A stretch of DNA of 64,000 bases. Source: Mesorhizobium_K sp040049215 (lineage in GTDB: Bacteria; Pseudomonadota; Alphaproteobacteria; Rhizobiales; Rhizobiaceae). Location: positions 558,001 to 622,000 of the forward strand of contig NZ_JBDZDN010000002.1 in assembly GCF_040049215.1 (NCBI RefSeq). Reading direction: 5' to 3'. The translations under genes and the position numbers were made by a program. How positions within the stretch are numbered: position 1 is the first letter of the stretch; the number at the start of each line of letters is the position of its first letter. This document shows, piece by piece, positions 32,748 to 41,292 of this stretch. The notes below the pieces were generated by a model that searched no databases, had not been told where the DNA came from, and was given only the letters and a program-made list of their open reading frames with translations.

Positions 32748-34052
32748 CTACTCTGCCGCCACCAGCACCGGCTCGGCCCGGTGCGCGTTGCGCGAGAACT
32801 CGTCGATGCGGCGCTCCACCTCGCCGCGGAAATGCCGCATCAGCCCCTGGATCGGCCAGGCCGCCGCGTCGCCCAGCGCGCAGATCGTGTGACCCTCGAT
32901 CTGCTTGGTGACGTCGAGCAGCATGTCGATCTCGCGCTTCTGCGCCTCGCCGCGCACCAGCCGCTCCATGACGCGCCACATCCAGCCCGTACCTTCGCGG
33001 CAGGGCGTGCACTGGCCGCAGCTCTCGTGCTTGTAGAAATAGGAGAGCCGCGCGATCGCCTTCACGATATCGGTGGACTTGTCCATGACGATGACGGCCG
33101 CCGTGCCGAGACCCGACTTCAGGTCGCGCAGCGCGTCGAAATCCATCGGCGCGTCGAGGATCTGCTCGGCCGGCACCAGCGGCACGGAGGCGCCGCCCGG
33201 GATGACGGCAAGCAGATTGTCCCAGCCGCCGCGGATGCCCCCGCAATGCGTCTCGATCAGCTCGCGGAACGGGGTCGACATCGCCTCTTCGACGGTGCAC
33301 GGGTTGTTGACGTGGCCGGAGATGCAGAAAAGCTTGGTGCCGACATTGTTGGGCCGGCCGAAGGACGAGAACCATGATGCGCCGCGGCGCAGTATGGTCG
33401 GCGACACGGCGATGGACTCGACGTTGTTCACCGTGGTCGGGCAGCCATAAAGGCCGACATTGGCCGGGAACGGCGGCTTCAGGCGCGGCTGGCCCTTCTT
33501 GCCCTCCAGGCTTTCGAGCAGCGCGGTCTCTTCGCCGCAGATATAGGCGCCGGCGCCGTGGTGCACGATGATCTCGAAGTCGTAGCCGTTGATGTTGTCC
33601 TTGCCGATCAGCCGCGCCTCGTAGGCCTCGTCGACCGCGCGCTGCAGCGCCTCGCGCTCCCTGATGAACTCGCCGCGCACATAGATATAGGCCGCGACCG
33701 CGCCCATCGCGAAACCGGCGATCAGGCATCCCTCGACCAGCGTATGCGGGTCGTGACGCAGGATGTCGCGGTCCTTGCAGGTGCCGGGCTCGGATTCATC
33801 CGCATTGACGACGAGGTAGGACGGACGCCCGTCGCTCTGCTTGGGCATGAACGACCATTTCAGGCCGGTCGGGAAGCCGGCGCCGCCGCGGCCGCGCAGG
33901 CCCGACGCCTTCATCTCGTTGACGATCCAGTCGCGGCCCTTGTCGATCAGGCCCTTGGTGTTGTCCCAGTGCCCGCGCGACATCGCGCCGGCGAGCGACT
34001 TGTCGAACATCCCGTAGATGTTGTTGAAGATGCGGTCCTTGTCCTGAAGCAT
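32748..34052 (-). CDS. nuoF: NADH-quinone oxidoreductase subunit F
   Basis: NuoF binds NADH, FMN and the [4Fe-4S] cluster N3. The 434-residue product shows the NADH/FMN motifs GRGGAGFPTGLKW and GAGAYICGEETALLES, and the cluster ligands ESCGQCTPCREGT with the later Cys in HTICALGDAAAWP. It follows nuoE after 10 bases. An 81-base gap separates it from the next gene. Confidence 0.97.
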   Translation of the reverse strand: MLQDKDRIFNNIYGMFDKSLAGAMSRGHWDNTKGLIDKGRDWIVNEMKASGLRGRGGAGFPTGLKWSFMPKQSDGRPSYLVVNADESEPGTCKDRDILRHDPHTLVEGCLIAGFAMGAVAAYIYVRGEFIREREALQRAVDEAYEARLIGKDNINGYDFEIIVHHGAGAYICGEETALLESLEGKKGQPRLKPPFPANVGLYGCPTTVNNVESIAVSPTILRRGASWFSSFGRPNNVGTKLFCISGHVNNPCTVEEAMSTPFRELIETHCGGIRGGWDNLLAVIPGGASVPLVPAEQILDAPMDFDALRDLKSGLGTAAVIVMDKSTDIVKAIARLSYFYKHESCGQCTPCREGTGWMWRVMERLVRGEAQKREIDMLLDVTKQIEGHTICALGDAAAWPIQGLMRHFRGEVERRIDEFSRNAHRAEPVLVAAE

Positions 34053-34062
34053 TCTCTCGTCC

Positions 34063-35256
34063 TCAGACCGGCTTCTTGCCGAAAACGCGGATGTATTCGT
34101 CGACGCCGCCGCGCGCCAGCGCGTCGGCCTGCCTGACCCAGTCGTCGCGCTCGAGGCGGCCCTTGAAGTTGAGGTAGCTGTCGACCCACTCCCGGTGGTC
34201 GTCCTCCCAGACGGCGATCTGTGCGAAGGTGTAGATGCCGAGCGAATGCAGAATACCTTCGATCTTCGGGCCGACGCCGGAGATCAGCTTGAGATCGTCC
34301 ACGGAGGCGGGCTTCTCGATGCCGGCTGGCCGCTTCGGATCGTCGAGCGAGGGCTTTTCGACCGTCGTGCGTGACGTGCGCTGCTTCGCGACGCCCTCGA
34401 CGGCAGGCTCGGCCTTGTTGGCTGCAACAGCGTCGAAAGCCGGCGCCGGGGCGCTCGCTGCTTTCTCGGCCTCGGGGCTGACCTTTTCCGGCGACGGCGA
34501 CTTCAGCGCGGGATTTGTTTCTGCAGCCGCGGTCTGCGGCTTGGCGGCGTTGGACGGCGGGAGCGTATCGGCAGCCGGGCTGGCTGCTGGTTCCTCACGC
34601 GCAGCCGCCCGCATTTCCTTTTCGCGCGTCGTCTTGAGGATGCCCTCCTCGCTCTTCAGCGAGGTCAGTCCCGACTGCGGCGCCGACACCGTGCGACCGT
34701 TCTGCGGCCCCACCGGCACGGCAGGACCTTTGCCGACCGCGAACTGCTCGATGATCTCTTCCAGCCGCTCCGGCGTCAGATCCTCGTAGGTGTCCTTGAA
34801 GATCATCACCATCGGCGCGTTGACGCAGGCGCCGAGGCATTCGACCTCTTCCCAGGACATCATACCGCGCGCATTGGGGTGGAACTGCTCGGGGTGGATC
34901 TTCTTTCGGCAGACATCCATCAGCGCTTCGGCGCCGCGCAGCATGCAGGGCGTGGTGCCGCACACCTGGACATGGGCGCGCCGCCCGACCGGCTTCAGTT
35001 GGAACTGCGTGTAGAAGGTCGCGACTTCCAGCGCGCGGATATAGGGCATATCAAGCATGTCGGCGATCGCCTCGATCGCCGGCTTGGTCAGCCAGCCTTC
35101 CTGCTCCTGCGCGCGCATCATCAGCAGGATAACGGCGGACTGCTGGCGTCCCTTGGGATATTTCTGGATCGTCTGCTGCGCCCATTCGCGGTTCGCGCGG
35201 CTGAACGCGAAGCTCGGTGGCTGCTCGGAAGCGTCTGCTAAGCGGCGAACTGACAT
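34063..35256 (-). CDS. nuoE: NADH-quinone oxidoreductase subunit E with C-terminal extension
   Basis: The thioredoxin-like subunit carrying [2Fe-2S] cluster N1a; ligands are C99, C104, C140 and C144. The core ends near residue 195. It is followed by a disordered Ala/Pro/Lys-rich linker (about 200-315) and a helix-hairpin-helix type domain (about 318-380: DDLKLISGVGPKIEGIL ... WVDSYLNFKGRLERDDW). At 397 residues it is more than twice the E. coli length. The same domain recurs in the protein at 31947-32666. Confidence 0.95.
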   Translation of the reverse strand: MSVRRLADASEQPPSFAFSRANREWAQQTIQKYPKGRQQSAVILLMMRAQEQEGWLTKPAIEAIADMLDMPYIRALEVATFYTQFQLKPVGRRAHVQVCGTTPCMLRGAEALMDVCRKKIHPEQFHPNARGMMSWEEVECLGACVNAPMVMIFKDTYEDLTPERLEEIIEQFAVGKGPAVPVGPQNGRTVSAPQSGLTSLKSEEGILKTTREKEMRAAAREEPAASPAADTLPPSNAAKPQTAAAETNPALKSPSPEKVSPEAEKAASAPAPAFDAVAANKAEPAVEGVAKQRTSRTTVEKPSLDDPKRPAGIEKPASVDDLKLISGVGPKIEGILHSLGIYTFAQIAVWEDDHREWVDSYLNFKGRLERDDWVRQADALARGGVDEYIRVFGKKPV

Positions 35257-35258
35257 TT

Positions 35259-36449
35259 TTAGCGGTCAACCTCACCAAACACGATGTCGAGGGAGCCAAG
35301 CACGGCGGCGACGTCGGCCAGCATGTGGCCGCGGCAGAGGAAATCCATCGCCTGAAGATGGGCGAAACCGGGCGCGCGCAGCTTGCAACGGTATGGCTTG
35401 TTGGTGCCGTCCGAGACGAGATAGACGCCGAACTCGCCCTTCGGCGCCTCGACGGCGGCATAAACCTCACCGGCCGGCACGTGGTAACCTTCCGTGTAGA
35501 GCTTGAAGTGATGGATCAGCGCTTCCATCGAGCGCTTCATCGCGGCGCGGTTCGGCGGCACGACCTTGCCGTCCAGGTTCGAAACCGGTCCGACCTTGTC
35601 CTTGCCGAGCAGCCGTTCGATGCACTGGCGCATGATCTTGGCCGACTGGCGCATCTCCTCCATGCGGATCAGGTAGCGGTCGAAGCAGTCGCCGTTCTTG
35701 CCGATCGGGATGTCGAATTCCATCTCCGGATAGCATTCGTAGGGCTGCGACTTGCGCAAATCCCAAGCTGCGCCCGAGCCGCGCACCATGACGCCCGAAA
35801 AACCCCAGGCCCAGGCGTCGTCCAGCGAGACGACGCCGATGTCGACGTTGCGCTGCTTGAAGATGCGGTTGGGGGTCAGGAGATTGTCGAGGTCGTCGAG
35901 CGTCTTCAGGAACGGATCGATCCAGCGGCCGATGTCTTCGATCACCTGGTCGGGAATGTCCTGGTGCACGCCTCCAGGCCGGAAATAGGCCGCGTGCATG
36001 CGCGAGCCGCTGATGCGCTCGTAGAACACCATCAGCTTCTCGCGGTCGACGAAGCCCCAGAGCGGCGGCGTCAGCGCGCCTACGTCCATCGCCTGCGTGG
36101 TGACATTGAGAATGTGGCTCATGATGCGGCCGATCTCGCAGCACAGCACGCGGATGAGCTGACCACGGATCGGCACGTCGATGCCGAGCAGACGTTCCAC
36201 GGCGAGCGCGAACGCGTGCTCCTGATTCATCGGGGCGCAATAGTCGAGGCGGTCGAAATAGGGGATCGCCTGCATGTAGGTCTTGGCTTCGATCAGCTTC
36301 TCGGTGCCGCGGTGCAGCAGCCCGATGTGCGGATCGACGCGGTCGACAACCTCGCCGTCCAGTTCAAGCACGAGCCGCAGCACGCCATGCGCGGCCGGAT
36401 GCTGCGGCCCGAAGTTGATGTTGAAGTTGCGAACCGACGTCTCGGCCAT
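35259..36449 (-). CDS. nuoD: NADH-quinone oxidoreductase subunit D
   Basis: The 396-residue 49-kDa-type subunit that forms the quinone site with NuoB. The expected motifs are FGPQHPAAHGVLRL near the start (quinone-site His), HIGLLHRGTEKLIE, and the C-terminal RAPGFAHLQAMDFLCRGHMLADV (in part: LRAPGFAHLQ). Two bases separate it from nuoE. It is not fused to NuoC here. Confidence 0.97.
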   Translation of the reverse strand: MAETSVRNFNINFGPQHPAAHGVLRLVLELDGEVVDRVDPHIGLLHRGTEKLIEAKTYMQAIPYFDRLDYCAPMNQEHAFALAVERLLGIDVPIRGQLIRVLCCEIGRIMSHILNVTTQAMDVGALTPPLWGFVDREKLMVFYERISGSRMHAAYFRPGGVHQDIPDQVIEDIGRWIDPFLKTLDDLDNLLTPNRIFKQRNVDIGVVSLDDAWAWGFSGVMVRGSGAAWDLRKSQPYECYPEMEFDIPIGKNGDCFDRYLIRMEEMRQSAKIMRQCIERLLGKDKVGPVSNLDGKVVPPNRAAMKRSMEALIHHFKLYTEGYHVPAGEVYAAVEAPKGEFGVYLVSDGTNKPYRCKLRAPGFAHLQAMDFLCRGHMLADVAAVLGSLDIVFGEVDR

Positions 36450-36457
36450 GTCGCGCC

Positions 36458-37063
36458 TCAGTTCGTCTTGGCTTTTTCATCGCCCGGCAACACGTATTCC
36501 GTGCCTTCCCAGGGAGACAAAAAGTCGAAGTTGCGGAATTCCTGCTTGAGTTCGACCGGCTCGTAGACGACGCGCTTGACCTCGTCGTCGTAGCGCACCT
36601 CGACGAAGCCGGTGAGCGGAAAATCCTTCCTGAGCGGATGGCCGTCGAAGCCGTAGTCGGTGAGCAGGCGACGCAGGTCCGGGTGACCGGAGAACAGCAC
36701 GCCGTAGAGATCGTAGGTTTCGCGCTCGAACCAATCGGCGCCCGGGTAGACCCCGGTGATAGACGGCACTGGCGTATCCTCGTCGGTCATCACCTTGACG
36801 CGGATGCGTAGGTTCTTGCGCGGCGACAGGAGATGATAGTTCACGTCGAAGCGTTTCGCTCGCGTCAGATAATCCGCGCCCGACACGTCGATGAACGAGA
36901 TGAACTGGCAGGCCGGATCGTCGCGCAGGAAAGTCACGACGGAGACGATATCCTCCGGCGCGACCGTGACTGTCAGCTCGCCATAGGCGATCTCCGCCTT
37001 GGCGATCCTGTCGCCGAACCTGCCGGCGAGATGGTCGGAAAGTGCTTGAAGCGCTTCGCTCAT
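36458..37063 (-). CDS. nuoC: NADH-quinone oxidoreductase subunit C
   Basis: The 201-residue 30-kDa-type subunit of the peripheral arm. Its conserved C-terminal motif ERETYDLYGVLFSGHPDLRR is followed by the PLRKDFPLTGF signature. It lies 3 bases after nuoB and 8 before nuoD. Confidence 0.96.
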   Translation of the reverse strand: MSEALQALSDHLAGRFGDRIAKAEIAYGELTVTVAPEDIVSVVTFLRDDPACQFISFIDVSGADYLTRAKRFDVNYHLLSPRKNLRIRVKVMTDEDTPVPSITGVYPGADWFERETYDLYGVLFSGHPDLRRLLTDYGFDGHPLRKDFPLTGFVEVRYDDEVKRVVYEPVELKQEFRNFDFLSPWEGTEYVLPGDEKAKTN

Positions 37064-37066
37064 GGT

Positions 37067-37657
37067 TTACCGCTCGATCGTGCCGGTGCGGCGAATCTTC
37101 TTCTGCAGGAGAAGAAGGCCGTACAGCAGCGCTTCCGCCGTGGGCGGGCAGCCGGGCACGTAGATATCCACCGGCACGATGCGGTCGCAGCCGCGCACCA
37201 CCGCATAGGAATAGTGATAGTACCCGCCGCCATTGGCACAGGAGCCCATCGAGATGACGTAGCGCGGCTCCGGCATCTGGTCGTAGACCTTGCGCAGCGC
37301 GGGCGCCATCTTGTTGGTCAGAGTGCCGGCGACGATCATCACGTCCGACTGGCGCGGCGACGCCCGGGGCGCGATGCCGAAACGCTCGGAATCGTAGCGC
37401 GGCATGGCCGAATGGATCATCTCGACCGCGCAGCAGGCGAGACCGAACGTCATGTACATCAACGAGCCGGTGCGCGCCCAGGTGATCAGCGCCTCGGACG
37501 ACGTCACGAGAAAGCCCTTGTCGGAGAGTTCCTCGTTGATGGCGCCGAAGAACGGATCATCCGCACCGACCGGCTTGCCGGTCGACGGGTCGATGATACC
37601 CTTGGGCTTGGGCGCGACGAGCGTCCCCGTCGGGGCCACGGTGGGGCTCAATCCCAT
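37067..37657 (-). CDS. nuoB: NADH-quinone oxidoreductase subunit B
   Basis: The subunit that binds terminal cluster N2 next to the quinone site. Ligands are visible as the tandem C75-C76 (GLACCAVEM), C140 (MGSCANGGG) and C170 (PGCPPTAE). The 196-residue form has an N-terminal extension of about 40 residues that is typical for Alphaproteobacteria. The start overlaps nuoA by 10 bases. Confidence 0.96.
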   Translation of the reverse strand: MGLSPTVAPTGTLVAPKPKGIIDPSTGKPVGADDPFFGAINEELSDKGFLVTSSEALITWARTGSLMYMTFGLACCAVEMIHSAMPRYDSERFGIAPRASPRQSDVMIVAGTLTNKMAPALRKVYDQMPEPRYVISMGSCANGGGYYHYSYAVVRGCDRIVPVDIYVPGCPPTAEALLYGLLLLQKKIRRTGTIER

Positions 37658-38013
37658 TCCAGCGCTCCCTTCTTCCATTCGTAGATGAAGCCGATGGTGA
37701 GCACGGCCAGGAACACCATCATCGACCAGAAGCCGAGCATGCCGATCTCGCCGAACGACACCGCCCACGGGAAGAGGAAGGCCACTTCGAGGTCGAAGAT
37801 GATGAACAGGATCGACACCAGGTAGAAACGGACGTCGAACTTCATGCGCGCGTCATCGAAGGAGTTGAAGCCGCACTCGTAGGCCGAAAGCTTTTCGGGA
37901 TCGGGATTGCGGTAGGCGACGAGGAAGGGCGCGACAATCAGGGCGACGCCGACAATCAGGGCGACGCCGATAAAGATGACAACGGGCAGGTAGGAGCCCA
38001 GGAGTTCGCTCAT
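37648..38013 (-). CDS. nuoA: NADH-quinone oxidoreductase subunit A
   Basis: A 121-residue, three-helix subunit and the first gene of the complex I operon. The loop YECGFN holds C47, the equivalent of the ND3 switch Cys, and DLEVAFLFPW carries the conserved membrane Glu. The first helix contains a perfect 18-base tandem duplication (37933-37968), encoding GVALIV twice. Confidence 0.96.
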   Translation of the reverse strand: MSELLGSYLPVVIFIGVALIVGVALIVAPFLVAYRNPDPEKLSAYECGFNSFDDARMKFDVRFYLVSILFIIFDLEVAFLFPWAVSFGEIGMLGFWSMMVFLAVLTIGFIYEWKKGALEWD

Positions 38014-38340
38014 TGCCGCAGGTCCGTGGGTACGATCCAGTTTCGTTTACAGCACGGGACCCGATTGAGGAAGCGCGACAGACTGTACGCTGAACCGTTT
38101 CAGGGTTCATGCTGCAACGCGGCGAGGGTTAGCGCAGCAGTCCCCTTGAAGCAAGACCAACCTTGACCGAAACCGGGCACTTCAGGCGTTTCTCGCGCCC
38201 ATGAATTCCTTCGTGTTTTACTCCACTTTATGCTCCTGACAGTCTTTGCCGCAAAAGCCTGTTAGGATCGTTGGGAAATCGCGATTCCAACCGAACATGC
38301 CGCCGCTTTCACCAGATCACTTTTCCGGACCGCCTGCCGC
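38014..38340. other. Intergenic region between nuoA and the alkX-like gene
   Basis: This 327-base spacer separates two divergent genes and must hold the nuo operon promoter on the minus strand. A possible candidate is TTGCTT (38149-38154) and CTAACC (38127-38132), 16 bases apart, but the match is weak. I see no coding frame, repeat or riboswitch here. Confidence 0.4.
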
Positions 38341-39555
38341 ATGAGGGAGAAACTCTCGCTTGCCGCTGCGCGGCGGATCGCGCTTGCCGCGCAAGGCTTC
38401 GCCGATCCGCGCCCGTCTGGCCCTATCGATCGCCGCCATCTGAATCGCGTGCTTGCACGCCTTGGCCTGCTGCAGATCGATTCGGTGAGCGCGGTCGTGC
38501 GGGCGCACTACATGCCGCTCTTCTCGCGGCTCGGCCCCTATCCGATGTCGCTGCTCGATGACGCCGCGTTACCGAAGAAGCGGCGTTTGTTCGAGTACTG
38601 GGCGCACGAGGCATCCTTCCTGCCGCTGGAGACCTGGCCCCTGATGCAGTGGCGCATGGAGCGTGCCCGCGCCAATGACGAGAGCGAAATCTACAAGGGC
38701 CTCGCGCGCTGGGCGGGAGAAAACAAGCGGCTGATCGACGCGATCTACGACGAAGTGGCGTCGCGTGGCCCCACGGCCGCCTCCGACATAGACGGCGCCA
38801 AGGGCAAGGGCGGCTGGTGGGGCTGGAGCGACGAGAAACACGCCTTCGAATGGCTGTTCTGGGCCGGCCGCATCACCACCCATTCGCGCCGCGGCTTCGA
38901 GCGGCTCTACGATCTGCCGAAGCGGGTCATCCCGCCAGACATCTTCAACGCGCCTGCCCCGAGACCCGAAGACGCGCATCGCGAGTTGCTGCGCATGTCG
39001 GCGCGCGCGCTCGGCATCGCCACCTATGGCGACCTGCGCGACTATTTCCGGCTGTCGCCGGACGACGTGAAGGCCAGGCTGGAGGAACTTGTCGAAGCGG
39101 GCGAGTTGCTTCCGGTAGCAGTCGAGGGCTGGAAACAGCCGGCCTATCTGCATGCGGGCGCCCGCATGCCGCGCAAGGTCCATGCCCGCGCTCTTCTCGC
39201 GCCATTCGATCCGCTGGTCTTCGAGCGCTCGCGCGCCGAACGCCTGTTCGGCTTCCGCTACCGCATCGAGATCTACACGCCGGCCGAAAAGCGGCAATAC
39301 GGGTACTATGTGCTGCCGTTCCTGCTCGGCGACACGGTCGTGGCGCGCGCCGACGTCAAGGCCGACCGCCCGGCCGGCGTGCTGCGCGTGCTCGCCACCT
39401 ATGCCGAGCCTGGCGCGCCCGCCGAGACGGCTGACGAACTGCTGGAGGAATTCCGGCTCATGCAGTCATGGCTAGGGCTGGAGCGGATGGAGGTCGTGCC
39501 GAAGGGCGACCTCGGACCGGCGCTGGCGGCGCTGGCTGAACGGGCGAAGTCGTAG
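38341..39555 (+). CDS. AlkX/YcaQ-type winged-helix DNA glycosylase
   Basis: A 404-residue protein of the HTH_42 (YcaQ/AlkZ) family, which removes bulky or crosslinked bases from DNA. The catalytic motif is visible as Q45-I-D47, the QxD form of YcaQ (AlkX) rather than the QxQ form of AlkZ. Later features are FEYWAHEASFLP, HSRRGFERLYDLPKRVIP, LLAPFDPLVFERSRAERLFGF (in part: APFDPLVFERSR) and the C-terminal ADRPAGVLRV. The family would repair interstrand crosslinks. It stands alone upstream of the second riboswitch. Confidence 0.88.
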   Translation: MREKLSLAAARRIALAAQGFADPRPSGPIDRRHLNRVLARLGLLQIDSVSAVVRAHYMPLFSRLGPYPMSLLDDAALPKKRRLFEYWAHEASFLPLETWPLMQWRMERARANDESEIYKGLARWAGENKRLIDAIYDEVASRGPTAASDIDGAKGKGGWWGWSDEKHAFEWLFWAGRITTHSRRGFERLYDLPKRVIPPDIFNAPAPRPEDAHRELLRMSARALGIATYGDLRDYFRLSPDDVKARLEELVEAGELLPVAVEGWKQPAYLHAGARMPRKVHARALLAPFDPLVFERSRAERLFGFRYRIEIYTPAEKRQYGYYVLPFLLGDTVVARADVKADRPAGVLRVLATYAEPGAPAETADELLEEFRLMQSWLGLERMEVVPKGDLGPALAALAERAKS

Positions 39556-39598
39556 CGGCACGTTGACTCCCCACGTCGCACAAGCCTAAATCCTGAGT

Positions 39599-39771
39599 TG
39601 ACGGTCTCCTTCCCGCAACGGAAGGGGCTAAGAGGGAATGCGGTGCGGGCCAAAAGCCCAACTCCGCGGCTGTCCCCGCAACTGTAAGCGACGAGCCCGA
39701 GCCGAAAGCCACTGGACAAGTCCGGGAAGGCGGCAAGGGCTAGGACCCGCAAGCCAGGAGACCTGCCGTCA
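39599..39771 (+). promoter_or_regulatory. Cobalamin riboswitch upstream of the main cob cluster
   Basis: All B12 riboswitch landmarks are present in order: GAGGGAATGCGGTGCGGGC, GCGGCTGTCCCCGCAACTGT as two overlapping pieces (GCGGCTGTCC and CCGCAACTGTAAGC), AAAGCCACTGGACAAG and the B12 box AGCCAGGAGACCTGCC (39752-39767). It ends about 50 bases before the TTG start of the DUF1636 gene. It should control DUF1636-cobW-cobN-cobGHIJ and is the same class as the element at 2236-2408. Confidence 0.96.
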
Positions 39772-39820
39772 AAAGACTGATCCGACCGCCCGGCGGGTGT
39801 CCCGGGCAAGGAGCCGTGCT

Positions 39821-40243
39821 TTGAAGGCCGACGACATTTCCCCCGAAGGGGCTGCAAGCATTGCGCCCGCCGATCTGTCGGCCGTGACGGTCGTCGTCTG
39901 CGCCACATGCCGCGACGTATCAGGCTCCGACGCCCACCCGCGCCCCGGCGCGATCCTCGCCGCCAATACCAAAACCGCAGCCAAAGGCGAGGTCCGGGTC
40001 GCGACCGTCGAATGCCTCGGCAACTGCAAGCGCCGCCTCTCCGCCGCGATCCTGCGCGAAAACTGCTGGAGCTACGTGTTCGGCGATTTGTCGACGACAA
40101 GCGGCGCTGACCTCATCGCCGGCGCAAAACTTTTCGCCGGCTCGACCGACGGGCTGATCCCCTGGCGCGGCCGGCCCGACAGCCTCAAGCGCGGCCTCGT
40201 CGCCCGCATTCCTCCCCTCGGCACCATCAAGGATATCGCATGA
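39821..40243 (+). CDS. DUF1636-family metal-binding protein
   Basis: A 140-residue protein with the two Cys pairs of the DUF1636 family, CATCRD near residue 27 and CLGNCKR near 66, in a thioredoxin-like ferredoxin arrangement (GDLSTTSGADLIAGA near 90). It may hold a [2Fe-2S] cluster or cobalt. AAGGAG 7 bases upstream points to a TTG start at 39821; the frame opens earlier inside the riboswitch, but only this start has a ribosome-binding sequence. The stop overlaps cobW (ATGA). Constant linkage with cobW under a B12 riboswitch suggests a role in cobalt handling or corrin synthesis. Function is not established. Confidence 0.8.
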   Translation: MKADDISPEGAASIAPADLSAVTVVVCATCRDVSGSDAHPRPGAILAANTKTAAKGEVRVATVECLGNCKRRLSAAILRENCWSYVFGDLSTTSGADLIAGAKLFAGSTDGLIPWRGRPDSLKRGLVARIPPLGTIKDIA

Positions 40244-41277
40244 CCGCATCGCTCGCCCGCGTTCCCTGCACCGTCGTCACCGGCTTCCTCGGCGCCGGCA
40301 AGACGACGCTGATCCGCCATCTGCTCGAAAACGCCAAGGGCAAGCGGCTCGCGCTGATCGTCAACGAATTCGGCGACGTCGGCGTCGACGGCGAAATCCT
40401 GCGTAGTTGCGGCGTCGAATCCTGCCCCGAGGAAAACATCGTCGAACTCGCCAATGGCTGCATATGCTGCACCGTCGCCGACGATTTCGTGCCGGCGCTC
40501 GATCAGATCTTGTCGCGCACGCCAAAGGTCGACCACATCATCATCGAAACCTCCGGGCTGGCGCTGCCCAAGCCGCTGGTGCAGGCGTTCCAGTGGCCGT
40601 CGGTGAAGAGCCGCGTGACGGTCGACGGCGTGATTGCGGTGGTCGACGGCGCGGCGCTCGCTGCCGGCAGGGTCGCGTCCGACCTCGAAGCGCTGGCCGC
40701 GCAGCGCGCCGGGGACGATTCGCTCGATCACGACGATCCCGTGGAAGAGGTGTTCGAGGACCAGGTCGCCTGCGCCGACCTCATCATCCTCTCCAAGAGC
40801 GACCTGATCGACGCGGCGGGCGCGGCGCGCGCCAACGCCGCGATCGGCGAGCATGTTTCCCGCGCGGTAAAGATCGTGCCGACCGCGAACGGCAAGGTCG
40901 ACGCGTCGCTGCTGCTCGGCCTCGACCTCGCCGTCGAGGACGACATCGAGAACCGCAAGAGCCATCACGACGGCATGGGCGACCACGAACACGACGACTT
41001 CGACAGCTTCGTCATCGACATTCCCGCGATCGCCAATCCCGACGATCTCGCCATTCGCGTCGCAGCGGCGGCCGAAGAAGAGAACGTGCTGCGCGTGAAG
41101 GGTTTCGTCGAGGTCTGCGGCAAGCCGATGCGGCTGCTCGTCCAGGCGGTCGGCCCGCGCGTCAACCACTACTACGACCGCGCCTGGACGGCCGGGGACG
41201 ACCGCCGCTCGCGGCTGGTGGTGATCGGCCTGAAAGGGCTGAACCGCCAGGCGATCGAGAATATCCTGGTCGGCTGA
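40240..41277 (+). CDS. cobW: CobW-type GTPase metal chaperone
   Basis: CobW is a G3E-family GTPase thought to deliver cobalt during B12 synthesis. The 345-residue product has the P-loop GAGKTT (18-23), the metal site C74-I-C76-C77 (GCICC), the ETSGLA switch and the guanine motif SKSD. A His/Asp-rich stretch HHDGMGDHEHDD (about 245-257) may also bind metal. It is translated with the DUF1636 gene and followed by cobN, the large cobalt-chelatase subunit, which fits cobalt delivery. Confidence 0.95.
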   Translation: MTASLARVPCTVVTGFLGAGKTTLIRHLLENAKGKRLALIVNEFGDVGVDGEILRSCGVESCPEENIVELANGCICCTVADDFVPALDQILSRTPKVDHIIIETSGLALPKPLVQAFQWPSVKSRVTVDGVIAVVDGAALAAGRVASDLEALAAQRAGDDSLDHDDPVEEVFEDQVACADLIILSKSDLIDAAGAARANAAIGEHVSRAVKIVPTANGKVDASLLLGLDLAVEDDIENRKSHHDGMGDHEHDDFDSFVIDIPAIANPDDLAIRVAAAAEEENVLRVKGFVEVCGKPMRLLVQAVGPRVNHYYDRAWTAGDDRRSRLVVIGLKGLNRQAIENILVG

Positions 41278-41292
41278 GGGAGACGCGCCGCC

